A stretch of DNA of 64,000 nucleotides. It comes from Tardiphaga robiniae. GTDB lineage: Bacteria > Pseudomonadota > Alphaproteobacteria > Rhizobiales > Xanthobacteraceae. A program made the translations under genes and the position numbers. This document shows, piece by piece, positions 46,749-55,992 of this stretch (position 1 is its first letter; every line of letters begins with the position of its first letter). Under the pieces are notes generated by a model, which saw only the letters and a program-made list of their open reading frames with translations, was not told the origin of the DNA and ran no database searches. The stretch lies in NCBI RefSeq assembly GCF_013359755.1, contig NZ_JABMCJ010000094.1:434001-498000 (forward strand). The letters run 5' to 3'.

Positions 46749-49700
46749 GACTCGCCTCCCCCAGAGCCACCATTGGCCGACCATTCCTTGATGCGGGCCA
46801 GATCGTCATAGCTGCCATAGCGGTTCGACCACATGGACAGGCTGAGTGACGTATAGGCAGTGGCCTCGTCCTCGAAGGTGCGGATCAGCGCTTCCAGCTT
46901 GGCGCGCGCTTCGATCGCGGCGTCGTCGGGTAACTGCGGCTCGTCCTTGCGCTCGATCTTGAGTGCGAGTGACCGCGGTTCACCGGGCGGATTGTTGCCG
47001 CTGAGCCGGACATAGACCAGCTCGCTGACGGACGAGCCGGCAGCAATGCCCTTGAAGCCGCCCTCGCGCAGGATCGCGGCTTCCAGCGTGAGCTGCGGCG
47101 ACAGGCCCATGCGCACCTGTTTGCCGGTCGGCGGCTGGCCGGTCTTGTAGTCCAAGAGTGCAAAAGTACGGTCGCTGCGATGTTCGATGCGGTCGGCGCG
47201 GGCCGAGAGGTGGAAGACACGGCCGTGATCGAGTGGGATCGCGATCTCGCCGCGCACTTCCGCATCGATGCTGGCGACATTGATGCGACGGTCGATCTCC
47301 CAGGCGCCAAACCACGATGCAATGCGCAGGAAGCGCGGCCACCACAGCGCACGCGCTTCCGGCCGCGTCATCAGGGGCGCAAAGTGTGTCTGTCCGATCC
47401 GTCGCAGAGCAGCGGCGGGATCGTCCGGCAGCGCCTTGCTGTATTCCATCGTGAAGTCGCCGAGTGACGCATGGATCGCCGATCCCCGGTCGGCAGCCGA
47501 TAGCGGCATGTCGACGGGATCGAGCGGCAAGAGACCCAGAATATATTTGGCGTAGATCGTATAGGGATCGCGCAGCCAGTCCTCGATGGCAGTGACCGAG
47601 AGCCTGAGCGGGCGCGCCGCGCGTGGCGGCCGCGGCTCCGGCTGGGCAATCGGCGTGACCTGTTCGGGGCGATCGAGTTCTTCGGCATAGCGAACATAAT
47701 GCTCGCCGGCAGCCAGCGCGGCCTCCCAGCGAGCCTCGCCGGCGACGGCTTCGAGACGATGCAGGAAGCGCGATGCGACGGCGGGCGCGCCGCCGACTTT
47801 CGCGGCGTGGCTGAGAATGACGTCTTCGGTGCCGAGCAATTGCACGAAGTCATGCGCGGTGAGACCGATGCGGCGCTCCGGCAAATCGAGGCCGAGCTGA
47901 TAGCGCATCGGCCGGCTGAGCCAGGGATCAATTCGCGGCGATGGCGGCCAGATGCCTTCGACAAGGCCGCCGAGGATCACGCGGTCCGATTGAGTCAACC
48001 GTGCTTCGAGCTGGCCGTAGATGCGCAAGCTGGCATTGGCGACTTCCGGCCGGCGCACGATACGGTCGGAAAACGCCGTGTGGAACACATCGGGATAATC
48101 GCGGACCTGCATCATCAGCCCGCTCTGGCGCAGCCGTTCCTCGCTGCCGCTCTCGGAGTCGATGGTCTCCATGACGACGAGATCGTCGAACGCCTTGGTC
48201 AGCGCCGTGCCTTCGCGCCCCACGAACGCGACATCGTTGCCTCTGTCGTCGCGCGACAACAGCTTGATCGCTTCGCGATGTCGCAGCGCGACCTCGGCGA
48301 AATCGATGGGCCTGATGGGGTGGATGCTCTCCAGCGGCGCGAGCGCTGCGCGCAATGCCGCGATCAGGTCTTCCGCGCGGTCGAGGCGGTCATCGTTGAG
48401 TTTTGCGCGTGGCTCGGCACCGTGCAGCATCGACGCTTCGCGGCGGCGCAGCTTGCCGAGTTCGTCGCGGAAGCGCGCGAGGTCCTGTGCGAGTCCCGCG
48501 GTGCCGGGCGTCGGCCGCGTGCCGCGCAAGAGTGCGAGTTCGAGCGTCTCGATGGCATCTGTCCATGCGTTCGGCGTGGCGCCGAGACGAAACAGCGGAT
48601 GTTTCAACAGCGCCAGCAAAGTGGCCGGTTCAAGCTGTTCTGCCGCAGCTTCGGCAATGAGGCGCGCGAAGATGCCGGCCGAGGTTTCCGTCAGCGCGTC
48701 GCCGCCTGAATCGTCATAGATCAGATTCCATCGCCCGAGCGCGGCCATCACCCGGCGCGCCAGTGCGCGGTCTGGCGTCACCAGGGCTGCGGACTTCTTC
48801 AGTTCATGGGCTTCGCGCATGGCAATGGCGATGGCCAGCGCTTCCATTTCCGGATTGGCGGCGGCGATCACAGAGAGCTTCTGCATGCCGGCCGCTATTT
48901 TCTGGTCGACGACGGGCTGCGCCAGCCGCGTATGCCACTGCGCCGTGGCATTGGACGGCCGCATCGCTTCCGAGGCCAGCAATTCGCGGCCCCGCGGCGA
49001 CGGTGTGCCGAGCGTCGTCACATCGCGGCGCGTGATACCGAAACGTTCCAGCAGCGCATGGAGCGCGAATTGCGGATGATTCGATGCCGAGGATTCGACC
49101 CGGCCTTGCGCATCCCTGGTGCCACCGATCAGATTCCATGCGGCGTCATCAAGGTCGGTATCGAGCCCCGGCAACACGACGGCGCCAATGGGTAGCTGCG
49201 CGACTTCGCGCAGAAACTTCGCTGTCGTCGGCATCGACCCGGTCGAGCCGGCTGCGATGATCGGGCCGCCTTTGTGCGCCTTCAGGCGCGCGGCTTCGGC
49301 GTCGATCAAGAGGTCGCGGCGAATCGCGGGTTCAATTGCATTGTGTGCGGCGAGGATGTCCGGCCAGACGTTTCTGGCGATACTCAGGAACTGCAGCGTC
49401 AACTGCCAGTATTGATCGAGCGCATCGGGCACCAGCCCGTCCAGCGCGCTCCAGTCGACCTTGCGCGTCGCCATGTCGTCCATCAGCCGCGCGAGGTCGT
49501 CGGCCAGCGCCAGTGTCGAGGCCGGGCCACCGACCACGAGCGGTGTCTGCGTGGGATCGCCGGGTGCGAGTTGCTTCGCCCAGGCGGCAATCAGTTGCGC
49601 CAGCAGAAGCCGGCGCTGCAATCCGTCGAGCGCGGGAGGTGCATCGAGCCTTTCGAGCGCCTCAGGCGATGCTGCCTGCGCGAAGGCCAGTTCTTCCTCG

Positions 49701-49936
49701 TCGACATCCCCTAGCGGAACGATACGCGGCAGCAGCACGGCGTCGGTCCCGAGCACGTCGAGGAATATCTCCTGCGCCATGCGGCCGGCGCGGCGTGTCG
49801 GCAGATACAGGGTGACTTCAGCCAGTTTCTCCGGCGCGCCGCGCGCGGAAAATCCCTCGACGAGATCACCGTCGACAAGCGCGGTGATCAGCGTGCGCAG
49901 GAACGGCGCAGAGGATGGAATGTTGAAGACGCGCAT
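46745..49936 (-). CDS. addB: double-strand break repair protein AddB, alphaproteobacterial type
   Basis: Second subunit of the AddAB helicase-nuclease, 1063 residues. The N-terminal part is a degenerate helicase-like fold (VTLYLPTRRAGRMAQEIFLD) without a Walker A motif, and the C-terminal part is a RecB-type nuclease with ADRIEHRSDRTFALLDYKTG. Reading the whole sequence I find no cysteine at all, so the 4Fe-4S cluster that staples the nuclease domain of Bacillus AddB cannot form here. ATG 49936 is preceded by AGGG within a hairpin (49941-49961). Coupled to addA through an ATGA overlap. Confidence 0.93.
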   Translation of the reverse strand: MRVFNIPSSAPFLRTLITALVDGDLVEGFSARGAPEKLAEVTLYLPTRRAGRMAQEIFLDVLGTDAVLLPRIVPLGDVDEEELAFAQAASPEALERLDAPPALDGLQRRLLLAQLIAAWAKQLAPGDPTQTPLVVGGPASTLALADDLARLMDDMATRKVDWSALDGLVPDALDQYWQLTLQFLSIARNVWPDILAAHNAIEPAIRRDLLIDAEAARLKAHKGGPIIAAGSTGSMPTTAKFLREVAQLPIGAVVLPGLDTDLDDAAWNLIGGTRDAQGRVESSASNHPQFALHALLERFGITRRDVTTLGTPSPRGRELLASEAMRPSNATAQWHTRLAQPVVDQKIAAGMQKLSVIAAANPEMEALAIAIAMREAHELKKSAALVTPDRALARRVMAALGRWNLIYDDSGGDALTETSAGIFARLIAEAAAEQLEPATLLALLKHPLFRLGATPNAWTDAIETLELALLRGTRPTPGTAGLAQDLARFRDELGKLRRREASMLHGAEPRAKLNDDRLDRAEDLIAALRAALAPLESIHPIRPIDFAEVALRHREAIKLLSRDDRGNDVAFVGREGTALTKAFDDLVVMETIDSESGSEERLRQSGLMMQVRDYPDVFHTAFSDRIVRRPEVANASLRIYGQLEARLTQSDRVILGGLVEGIWPPSPRIDPWLSRPMRYQLGLDLPERRIGLTAHDFVQLLGTEDVILSHAAKVGGAPAVASRFLHRLEAVAGEARWEAALAAGEHYVRYAEELDRPEQVTPIAQPEPRPPRAARPLRLSVTAIEDWLRDPYTIYAKYILGLLPLDPVDMPLSAADRGSAIHASLGDFTMEYSKALPDDPAAALRRIGQTHFAPLMTRPEARALWWPRFLRIASWFGAWEIDRRINVASIDAEVRGEIAIPLDHGRVFHLSARADRIEHRSDRTFALLDYKTGQPPTGKQVRMGLSPQLTLEAAILREGGFKGIAAGSSVSELVYVRLSGNNPPGEPRSLALKIERKDEPQLPDDAAIEARAKLEALIRTFEDEATAYTSLSLSMWSNRYGSYDDLARIKEWSANGGSGGGES

Positions 49937-49940
49937 GAAC

Positions 49941-49961
49941 ACCCTGATTCGTGATCAGGGT
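49941..49961 (-). promoter_or_regulatory. hairpin covering the addB ribosome binding site
   Basis: ACCCTGAT-N5-ATCAGGGT (49941-49961 in plus coordinates) forms an 8-bp stem whose minus-strand distal arm ATCAGGGT contains the AGGG that serves ATG 49936. Folding would hide the ribosome binding site. It could equally be a weak terminator of murU. No T run follows. Confidence 0.4.
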
Positions 49962-50004
49962 GCATCATGGCATGGTTGGAAAGGTGACGGGAGTCGCAGG
50001 AAAC

Positions 50005-50727
50005 TCAGGCGACGCTGGCGAGGAACGCATCTTCCGCGGCGCGCACGGCGTCGGGCGTGCCGACATGCATCCAAACGCCTTCCATGCGTAGTCCGAACAG
50101 GCGCTCCTGCTCGTTGGCCTTATCGAACAGTTTGGTCAGCGAAAATTCACCGGATGGCGCATCCTTGAACAGCGCCGGTGACAGGATCGCGACACCGGCA
50201 TAGACGAACGGCACGACCTGATTCTCCTTGCGGCGACGCAGCGCACCATCGGTGAGCATCGCGTAGTCACCGCAGCCGGCATAGCCGATGCTGTTGGCGG
50301 TCGGCGCCATCAGCAGCAGGATGTCCATACGTGCGGGATCGAAGGCCTCCGCAAGACGCGCGAGATTCGGCTGCACGCCGTCAATCCACATCGTGTCGGC
50401 ATTGAGATGATAGAACGGCTCGGAGCCGAGCAGCGGCAGCGCCTTCACCACGGCACCGCCAGTGCCGAGCACCTGATCGCGCTCATCGGAAATGGTGATC
50501 TTCGGTTTGGTGCGCGTCGCGACATGATCGATGATCTGGTCGGGCAGGTAATGCACATTGACGACGGCTTCGGTCACGCCAGCAGCGGCGAGCTTGTCGA
50601 GCACGTGATCCAGCAGCGGCTGTCCTGCGACAGGGACCAGCGGCTTCGGCAAGTTGTCGGTGAGCGGTCGCATGCGCAGGCCGAGACCGGCGGCGAGAAC
50701 CATTGCTTTGGTGGGTTTTACGGACAT
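50005..50727 (-). CDS. murU: N-acetylmuramate-1-phosphate uridylyltransferase MurU
   Basis: Nucleotidyltransferase that makes UDP-MurNAc from MurNAc-1-phosphate in cell wall recycling, bypassing MurA. The 240-residue protein opens with the nucleotidyltransferase signature AMVLAAGLGLRMRPLTDNLP-KPLVPV, then VNVHYLPDQIIDH, LGTGGAVVKALPLLG, FYHLNADTMW with the metal-binding Asp and the C-terminal GVWMHVGTPDA. Glucose-1-phosphate or mannose-1-phosphate enzymes share this fold; MurU is favoured because its pathway partner AmgK is encoded two genes upstream (fused to TsaE). Start ATG 50727 begins MSVKPTKAM; upstream in-frame codons are not conserved-looking. Confidence 0.82.
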   Translation of the reverse strand: MSVKPTKAMVLAAGLGLRMRPLTDNLPKPLVPVAGQPLLDHVLDKLAAAGVTEAVVNVHYLPDQIIDHVATRTKPKITISDERDQVLGTGGAVVKALPLLGSEPFYHLNADTMWIDGVQPNLARLAEAFDPARMDILLLMAPTANSIGYAGCGDYAMLTDGALRRRKENQVVPFVYAGVAILSPALFKDAPSGEFSLTKLFDKANEQERLFGLRMEGVWMHVGTPDAVRAAEDAFLASVA

Positions 50728-50886
50728 AGCGACATTGGCCTTGGTAGAATGATGGGCCTTGATGGAATCGTTCTTGAATTTTTGAGCTGAAATGATGGTA
50801 ACACGGCGGCGTGTCGCATGCATGAACCTATCGAGCCATAATGGGCCGAGATGACGCGGATGCGACAATTACACCCGCCTGCACAG

Positions 50887-51204
50887 TCACGTTTCTGCCT
50901 CCTGCGTCTCGGAACGTTTCGTCTTTTTCCTTTTGTCGTTGGGTTTGAGAAAATTCACACCAATCTGGTCGCCATTGACCCAGCCGAGTTCGCAGCGGCG
51001 ATAGGCAAGTCCGGTTGATGAGAGCAGAAGGAAGAATTCTTTCAGGTTCAATCCTTCGACAGAACCATCGACGGTGAGCTTGGCGCCGGTCTCGGAAATA
51101 TCTTCCATGATGCAGGAGCGACGCCAGGTGCCGTCGATGCCCATCATGTGCGCAGGAAAGCCGCGCTCGAAAACGACCCGATCTCCGGCACGCCGCTCCG
51201 TCAT
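50887..51204 (-). CDS. PilZ-domain protein
   Basis: A 105-residue single PilZ domain, predicted c-di-GMP receptor. The RxxxR motif is Arg5-Arg9 in MTERRAGDRVVF and the D/NxSxxG motif is DISETGAKL. The C-terminal tail is strongly basic (KPNDKRKKTKRSE). ATG 51204 follows AAGGGA; an in-frame upstream start at 51252 lacks one. It sits between tsaE-amgK and murU in the same direction (gaps of 92 and 159 bases). A link between c-di-GMP and wall recycling is suggested only by position. Confidence 0.85.
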   Translation of the reverse strand: MTERRAGDRVVFERGFPAHMMGIDGTWRRSCIMEDISETGAKLTVDGSVEGLNLKEFFLLLSSTGLAYRRCELGWVNGDQIGVNFLKPNDKRKKTKRSETQEAET

Positions 51205-51296
51205 GACACGTCCCTTGTCCAGTACGCCAAGCCCCGAACGTGCGGGGCTCAAGCGCAGGATAGAGCGCGTGCGACTAATAAGTAGTTAAGGAAGTG

Positions 51297-52835
51297 TTAG
51301 GCCCGCGGCGGTGGTACATGCGCCGCATACCACTGCTGGAACGGCGTCAGCGTCGGATGCGCCAGCGAGCGGTTGAGATAGGTCCAGATCCGTGGCTGGT
51401 GCTTGAGATAATGCGGCTTGCCGTCGCGGCGGTTGAGCCGCGCAAATGTACCAAGCAGTCGCGTGTTTCGCTGTGCCGACATGATTGCATAGAGCTCGGC
51501 GAAAGCCGCGGCATCGAAAGCGGGATCGGTCGCGCGCCGCGCCTTGATGTAGCGCGTCAGCATGGTCAGCTCCAGATGCTCGGGCACGTCGATACGCGCG
51601 TCCTGCAGCAGCGAGACGAGATCATAGGCGGCGGGGCCGAGCACCGTGTCCTGGAAATCGATTACACCGACCTTGTTGATGCCCTCGCGATCGTCGAGCC
51701 AGATGATATTCGGCGAATGGAAGTCGCGCAGTACCCAGGTCTTTGGCGCCGCAGCGGGTTTCGCCAGCAGCTCGCGCCACATCGTGACAAATTCAATGCG
51801 TGCGTCATCTGCGAGCGGCGCGTCGCGGTCCGGCAGATACCATTCCGGCATCAGGCCGATCTCGACCAGCAATGCATCCGTGTCGAAGACGGGAATGGCG
51901 TAATCGACATGCGGCGACAGCGGCAGCGTTTCCGGCAGCGACTTGCTGTGCAGCAGGGCCAGCATGTCGGTCGCGACCTGATAGCGCTCGGCGATCGGTG
52001 CCGGCGGCTCGCCTTCGGTCACCGGCGCTGTGCCGAAATCCTCGGTGATCAGGAAACCCGCATCGAGATCGGCGTGATGAATCGCCGGCGCGGAGATCCC
52101 CTGCGCGCGCAAACCGTTCGCAATGGCGACGAACGGTCTGACGTCCTCCGCCAGATGCACCGCTGCGCTGTAGGACTTGCCGTCATAGACCGGCGCACCA
52201 TCCGGCCGCTTCGGCGCATTCATCAGGATGAAGACGTCATCACCGCGGATCAACCGCGCATAGGAGCGCGTCGACGCATCGCCGGCCATGCGCTGTCTGA
52301 TAGCATCGAGATAGCGCGCCTCTTCGAGAAATTCACGCAGTGCTTTCAGGCGCAGAACGGTCGATGCGGCCTTGCCGTGACCGGTGATCTCCGCAGCACG
52401 CGCCACGGAGCCCAGTGCCGGACGATGGCTGAGCGCAATATCGATACGATCCGGCGGCAGCGTACCATCGGCGCGCTCCGGCCATTCGATCAGCGCCACC
52501 ACGTCGTCCGGCAACGGCGATAGGCCGATCTCCTCGAGTTCGCTCGCGTCGTTGATACGATAGAGATCGGCATGGATGAGAGGAAACGACGGCAGGTCAT
52601 AGTTCTGCGCCAGCGTGAAGGTCGGGCTCGGCACTTCGAGTTCAGAATCGCTGGCGAGATAGCGGATCATCGCGCGTGCCGCGGCCGTCTTGCCGGCGCC
52701 GAGATCGCCCGAGAGGGTGATGACATCGCCGGGGCCGATCAGCAGAGCGAGGTCGGCCATCAATTGCGCAGTGGCCGTCTCATTTGCGAGCGCCAGCGAA
52801 AATGTGCAGGGCTCGTTTATGATGGGGTCGGTCAT
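51297..52835 (-). CDS. TsaE-AmgK fusion: tRNA t6A ATPase plus amino-sugar anomeric kinase
   Basis: A 512-residue two-domain protein. Residues 1-155 are TsaE, the P-loop ATPase of tRNA threonylcarbamoyladenosine synthesis, with Walker A GDLGAGKTAAARAM (43-56), SPTFTLAQNYD and HADLYRINDASELEEIGL plus ALIEWPERA. Residues 175-512 are an aminoglycoside-phosphotransferase fold kinase of the AmgK type: GDASTRSYARLI, then LRDFHSPNIIW with Asp371 and VIDFQDTVLGPAAYDL with metal-binding Asp393. AmgK phosphorylates MurNAc or GlcNAc at the anomeric position, the step before MurU, encoded two genes downstream. The start ATG overlaps the stop of the DivL-like gene by four bases. Confidence 0.9.
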   Translation of the reverse strand: MTDPIINEPCTFSLALANETATAQLMADLALLIGPGDVITLSGDLGAGKTAAARAMIRYLASDSELEVPSPTFTLAQNYDLPSFPLIHADLYRINDASELEEIGLSPLPDDVVALIEWPERADGTLPPDRIDIALSHRPALGSVARAAEITGHGKAASTVLRLKALREFLEEARYLDAIRQRMAGDASTRSYARLIRGDDVFILMNAPKRPDGAPVYDGKSYSAAVHLAEDVRPFVAIANGLRAQGISAPAIHHADLDAGFLITEDFGTAPVTEGEPPAPIAERYQVATDMLALLHSKSLPETLPLSPHVDYAIPVFDTDALLVEIGLMPEWYLPDRDAPLADDARIEFVTMWRELLAKPAAAPKTWVLRDFHSPNIIWLDDREGINKVGVIDFQDTVLGPAAYDLVSLLQDARIDVPEHLELTMLTRYIKARRATDPAFDAAAFAELYAIMSAQRNTRLLGTFARLNRRDGKPHYLKHQPRIWTYLNRSLAHPTLTPFQQWYAAHVPPPRA

Positions 52836-55357
52836 TCGGCGGCGTTGCGATGCGCGGTCTGGTCGATGGGGAAGTCGCAGCTGACGGTGGTGCCCTTGCC
52901 GACTGCGGAATCGACGCGGACCTTGCCGCCATGCAATTCGACGAAGGAGCGCACCAGCGACAGGCCGAGTCCTGCGCCGCGATGACGCGAGCCATTGGCG
53001 TGGCTTTCGAACCAGTCGAACACCTTGTCCTTCACCTCGGGCGGAATGCCGGGGCCGCGATCGGTGACGGTGAAGGTGATGGTGTGTTCGGATCGTCGCG
53101 CGGTCAGCGTGATTGCAGCATCATGCGGCGAGAAGCCGACGGCATTGGCGAGCAAATTGTACAGCACCTGCACAACGCGGCTTTCGTCGCCGGTAAAGCT
53201 GCCGATGGCGGGGTCGACGTCGATCTGCAGCGCGATGCGGTCGCGCACCAGGCGATCCTGAATGCCTTCGGCCGCCGCCGAGATGGTCTTGCGGATATCG
53301 ATCGGGCCGAGATTCAGCGTCATCGCGCCGGCATCGATGGTGGCGAGATCCAGAATATTATTGATGATCGCCAGCAGCGCGCCGGTCGAGGTGGTGATGT
53401 AATCGAGATATTCGGCCTGCTTCGGCATCAGCGGGCCGGTCACGGGATCGCTGAGCAGATGCGCGAAGCCGATGATGGTGGTCAGCGGCGAGCGCAGCTC
53501 GTAGGAGACGTGGTGGACGAAATCGACCTTCATCTGGTCGGCGGTCTCGAGCGCCTCGTTGCGCTCGCGCAGCGCGCGCTCGACATTCTCGGCGTCCGAA
53601 ATGTCCTGGAAGGTGAGCATGGTCGCGCCATCAGGCAGCGGCATGGTCATGCAGGCCAGCACACTGCCGTCCTTGCGCTCGAGCTTGAGCGGAACAGACT
53701 TGCGATTGTCGATCCCGGTAATCGCGCTGCGGATCGCCTGCCATGTCGGAGTGTCGTCGAACAATGGCCGGCACCAGGTTTCGACCATTTCGATATGCGG
53801 ACGCTGCTCCAGCGCTTCGTCCGACAGCTTCCACATCTTGGCGAAAGCTGGATTGAACAGTTGCGCGCGGCCGTTGCTGCCAAACACCGCGACGGCCTCG
53901 GCAAGATTGTCGAGCGTCTCGCGCTGAACGCGGATCAGGCCATCGAAGCGCCGCGCCAGTTCGAGGCTCTCGGTCACATCGTCGAACAGATAGGTGACGC
54001 CGCCTTCGGGATTCGGCGTGGTGACGATCGAGAGCGCGCGGCCATCCGGCAGATACCAGACATCCTTATGAGCTTCGACGGCACGATAGGCTTCGTGCAG
54101 CTTGGCCTTCCAGGCGCGGAAGTCGGGCTGCTCCGGCAGTTTTCGCGCAGCACGGAGACGGTCGAGCACACTGGAATCGTCGGGATTGCCGTCGAGGAAG
54201 GTGCGGTCGAGATCCCACAGCCGGCGATAGGAGTCGTTGTAGAAGGCAAGGCGGCGCTGGCCGTCGAATACGGCGACGCCCGATGACAGCTGGTCGAGCG
54301 TGCGGCGATGCGCCTCGGCCATCCGCACCAAGGCGGCTGATAGCGCGGCAGCTTCGCTGGCGTCGATCGCCATGCCGGCGCTGCCGCTGGCGACCTTGGC
54401 GGCGTGGACGTCGAAGATGCGGCGCTCGCCGGAAATCACGATCGGCACGCGCGCGGCAAATGGCTGGTTGTCGTTCAGCGCACGCGCCAGGCTGCTGCGG
54501 TCGTCGCTGTCCAGCAGTTCCAGATTGCGACCGACCGCATCGCCCGTATCAGCCGCTTCAGTCGCACGCGCATAGGCGGCATTGACAAAGCTCAATCGGC
54601 CATCGGCATGCTTGGCCCAGATCGGCCATGGCGCGGCATTGGCGAAGCCGCGGAGAACCTCGGCTTCCTCAGCCAGTTCCTTGTGACGCAGCGAGACTTC
54701 GGCGAGCTCGCGGCGCAAACCGCTCAATTCGCGAATCCGGACAATGGCCTGACCGCCGATGGCGCGACCCATCGCCTCGATGGCGCGGCCGCTCGAGGTC
54801 GTCAGATTCAGCACAAAGCCTTCGCCGGCATCGAGCAGTGCGTCGACGGCGTGATCCATCCGCAGCGCGGGTTCCGGCGGCAGCCATGTTCCGAACGCAA
54901 GAATGCGCTGCGGCTGATGCTGCTGCGGATCCTGCGACATCATCAATGCGGTGTCGCCGGAGATATCGGGACGGGTTTCGCCCGCAGCCCAGGCGATCAG
55001 CACCTGCGGCTCGGTAAACAGCAAGGCGCGAAAGCGGTCGGATTCAACCTGCAGCGTATGCAGTTCGGCGCGCAGCTTCGCTTCGGTCTTGGCCGAGCGA
55101 ATACGATTGTGCATCAACAGGATGGCGGAAACGACGGAGAAGCCGAGCACCGCTGTGGCGGTCGTCAGCGCGGCGATTTCCTGGCGATCGAGATCGAGCA
55201 GATTGGCGAGCGTCTGGGTAATGAAGGGTTCGTCAGCGGCCGACGCCGAGGAGGTGGCCAGAAGTGCAGACGCACTGATGCCGACAAGCCCGTCGCGCAC
55301 CATAGAAGTGCACGACAGCAAGGTCCGACGCATCGCCGCGATCACGCCTGACATCAT
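52832..55357 (-). CDS. divL: DivL-like PAS-domain kinase with Tyr in place of the phospho-acceptor His
   Basis: An 841-residue membrane-attached sensor kinase homologue. A hydrophobic N terminus and a helix at about 65-83 (AALTTATAVLGFSVVSAILL) precede several PAS domains (about 230-600: FVNAAYARATEA, LAFYNDSYRRLWDLD, AQLFNPAFAKMWKLSDEA). The dimerisation box reads VHHVSYELRSPLTTIIGFAH: Tyr619 sits where histidine kinases have the phosphorylated His. The ATPase domain keeps the N box (NLLANAVGFSP) and G boxes (DRGPGIP, GAGLGLSLV). Caulobacter DivL, a cell-fate regulator of CckA, has the same substitution. ATG 55357 or 55354 starts the protein. tsaE-amgK overlaps its stop. Confidence 0.85.
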   Translation of the reverse strand: MMSGVIAAMRRTLLSCTSMVRDGLVGISASALLATSSASAADEPFITQTLANLLDLDRQEIAALTTATAVLGFSVVSAILLMHNRIRSAKTEAKLRAELHTLQVESDRFRALLFTEPQVLIAWAAGETRPDISGDTALMMSQDPQQHQPQRILAFGTWLPPEPALRMDHAVDALLDAGEGFVLNLTTSSGRAIEAMGRAIGGQAIVRIRELSGLRRELAEVSLRHKELAEEAEVLRGFANAAPWPIWAKHADGRLSFVNAAYARATEAADTGDAVGRNLELLDSDDRSSLARALNDNQPFAARVPIVISGERRIFDVHAAKVASGSAGMAIDASEAAALSAALVRMAEAHRRTLDQLSSGVAVFDGQRRLAFYNDSYRRLWDLDRTFLDGNPDDSSVLDRLRAARKLPEQPDFRAWKAKLHEAYRAVEAHKDVWYLPDGRALSIVTTPNPEGGVTYLFDDVTESLELARRFDGLIRVQRETLDNLAEAVAVFGSNGRAQLFNPAFAKMWKLSDEALEQRPHIEMVETWCRPLFDDTPTWQAIRSAITGIDNRKSVPLKLERKDGSVLACMTMPLPDGATMLTFQDISDAENVERALRERNEALETADQMKVDFVHHVSYELRSPLTTIIGFAHLLSDPVTGPLMPKQAEYLDYITTSTGALLAIINNILDLATIDAGAMTLNLGPIDIRKTISAAAEGIQDRLVRDRIALQIDVDPAIGSFTGDESRVVQVLYNLLANAVGFSPHDAAITLTARRSEHTITFTVTDRGPGIPPEVKDKVFDWFESHANGSRHRGAGLGLSLVRSFVELHGGKVRVDSAVGKGTTVSCDFPIDQTAHRNAAE

Positions 55358-55527
55358 TCGCCCCAAACCGCACGTCTTCCCGACCAGCCCCTCACCGATC
55401 GCGAATCGTTCGACAATATCCGCTTCGGGAGTCGCCGGGTAAGAGTCCAGACCGTGAACGCAGAGTCCCCGGTTAAAAAATGCAGGCGCTTTTGATTCAA
55501 ATGCTGCGCGATGTGACGAAATACGCG

Positions 55528-55992
55528 CTAGCGGCCGGTGGATCCGAAGCCACCGCTGCCGCGTTCGGTCTCGCTGAGCGCCGCGACTACCACAAGTTCC
55601 GCATGCGTGACCGGCGCGATCACCATCTGGGCGATTCGCTCACCGCGCTTGATCGTGAAATCCGCGGGGCCGTGATTGATCAGCAGCACGCCAATCTCGC
55701 CCCGGTAATCGGCGTCGATGGTGCCTGGTGAATTCAGCACGGTGATGCCGTGCTTGGCGGCAAGGCCGGAGCGCGGGCGCACCTGCGCCTCATAGCCCGG
55801 CGGCAGCGCGATGGTCAGTGCGGTCGGCACCAGCGCATATTTGCCGCGGGCGAGAATCATCGGTTGGTCTTCGGGAACCGCGGCGAGCAGATCGAGGCCG
55901 GCAGCATGCGCGGTCTGATAGGCCGGTAGCGCGAGGCCAGCGCCATGCGGGAGCTGCTGGACGTCGACCTGAACGGGGATGGCAGCGCTCAT
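55528..55992 (-). CDS. dut: deoxyuridine 5'-triphosphate nucleotidohydrolase
   Basis: Hydrolyses dUTP to dUMP, keeping uracil out of DNA. The 154-residue trimeric-type dUTPase has all five motifs: [11 protein letters not shown] (1), [12 protein letters not shown] (2), [18 protein letters not shown] (3, catalytic Asp), [12 protein letters not shown] (4) and [12 protein letters not shown] (5). Its ATG overlaps the coaBC stop by four bases, so the two are coupled, an arrangement seen in many proteobacteria. Confidence 0.97.
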   Translation of the reverse strand: MSAAIPVQVDVQQLPHGAGLALPAYQTAHAAGLDLLAAVPEDQPMILARGKYALVPTALTIALPPGYEAQVRPRSGLAAKHGITVLNSPGTIDADYRGEIGVLLINHGPADFTIKRGERIAQMVIAPVTHAELVVVAALSETERGSGGFGSTGR

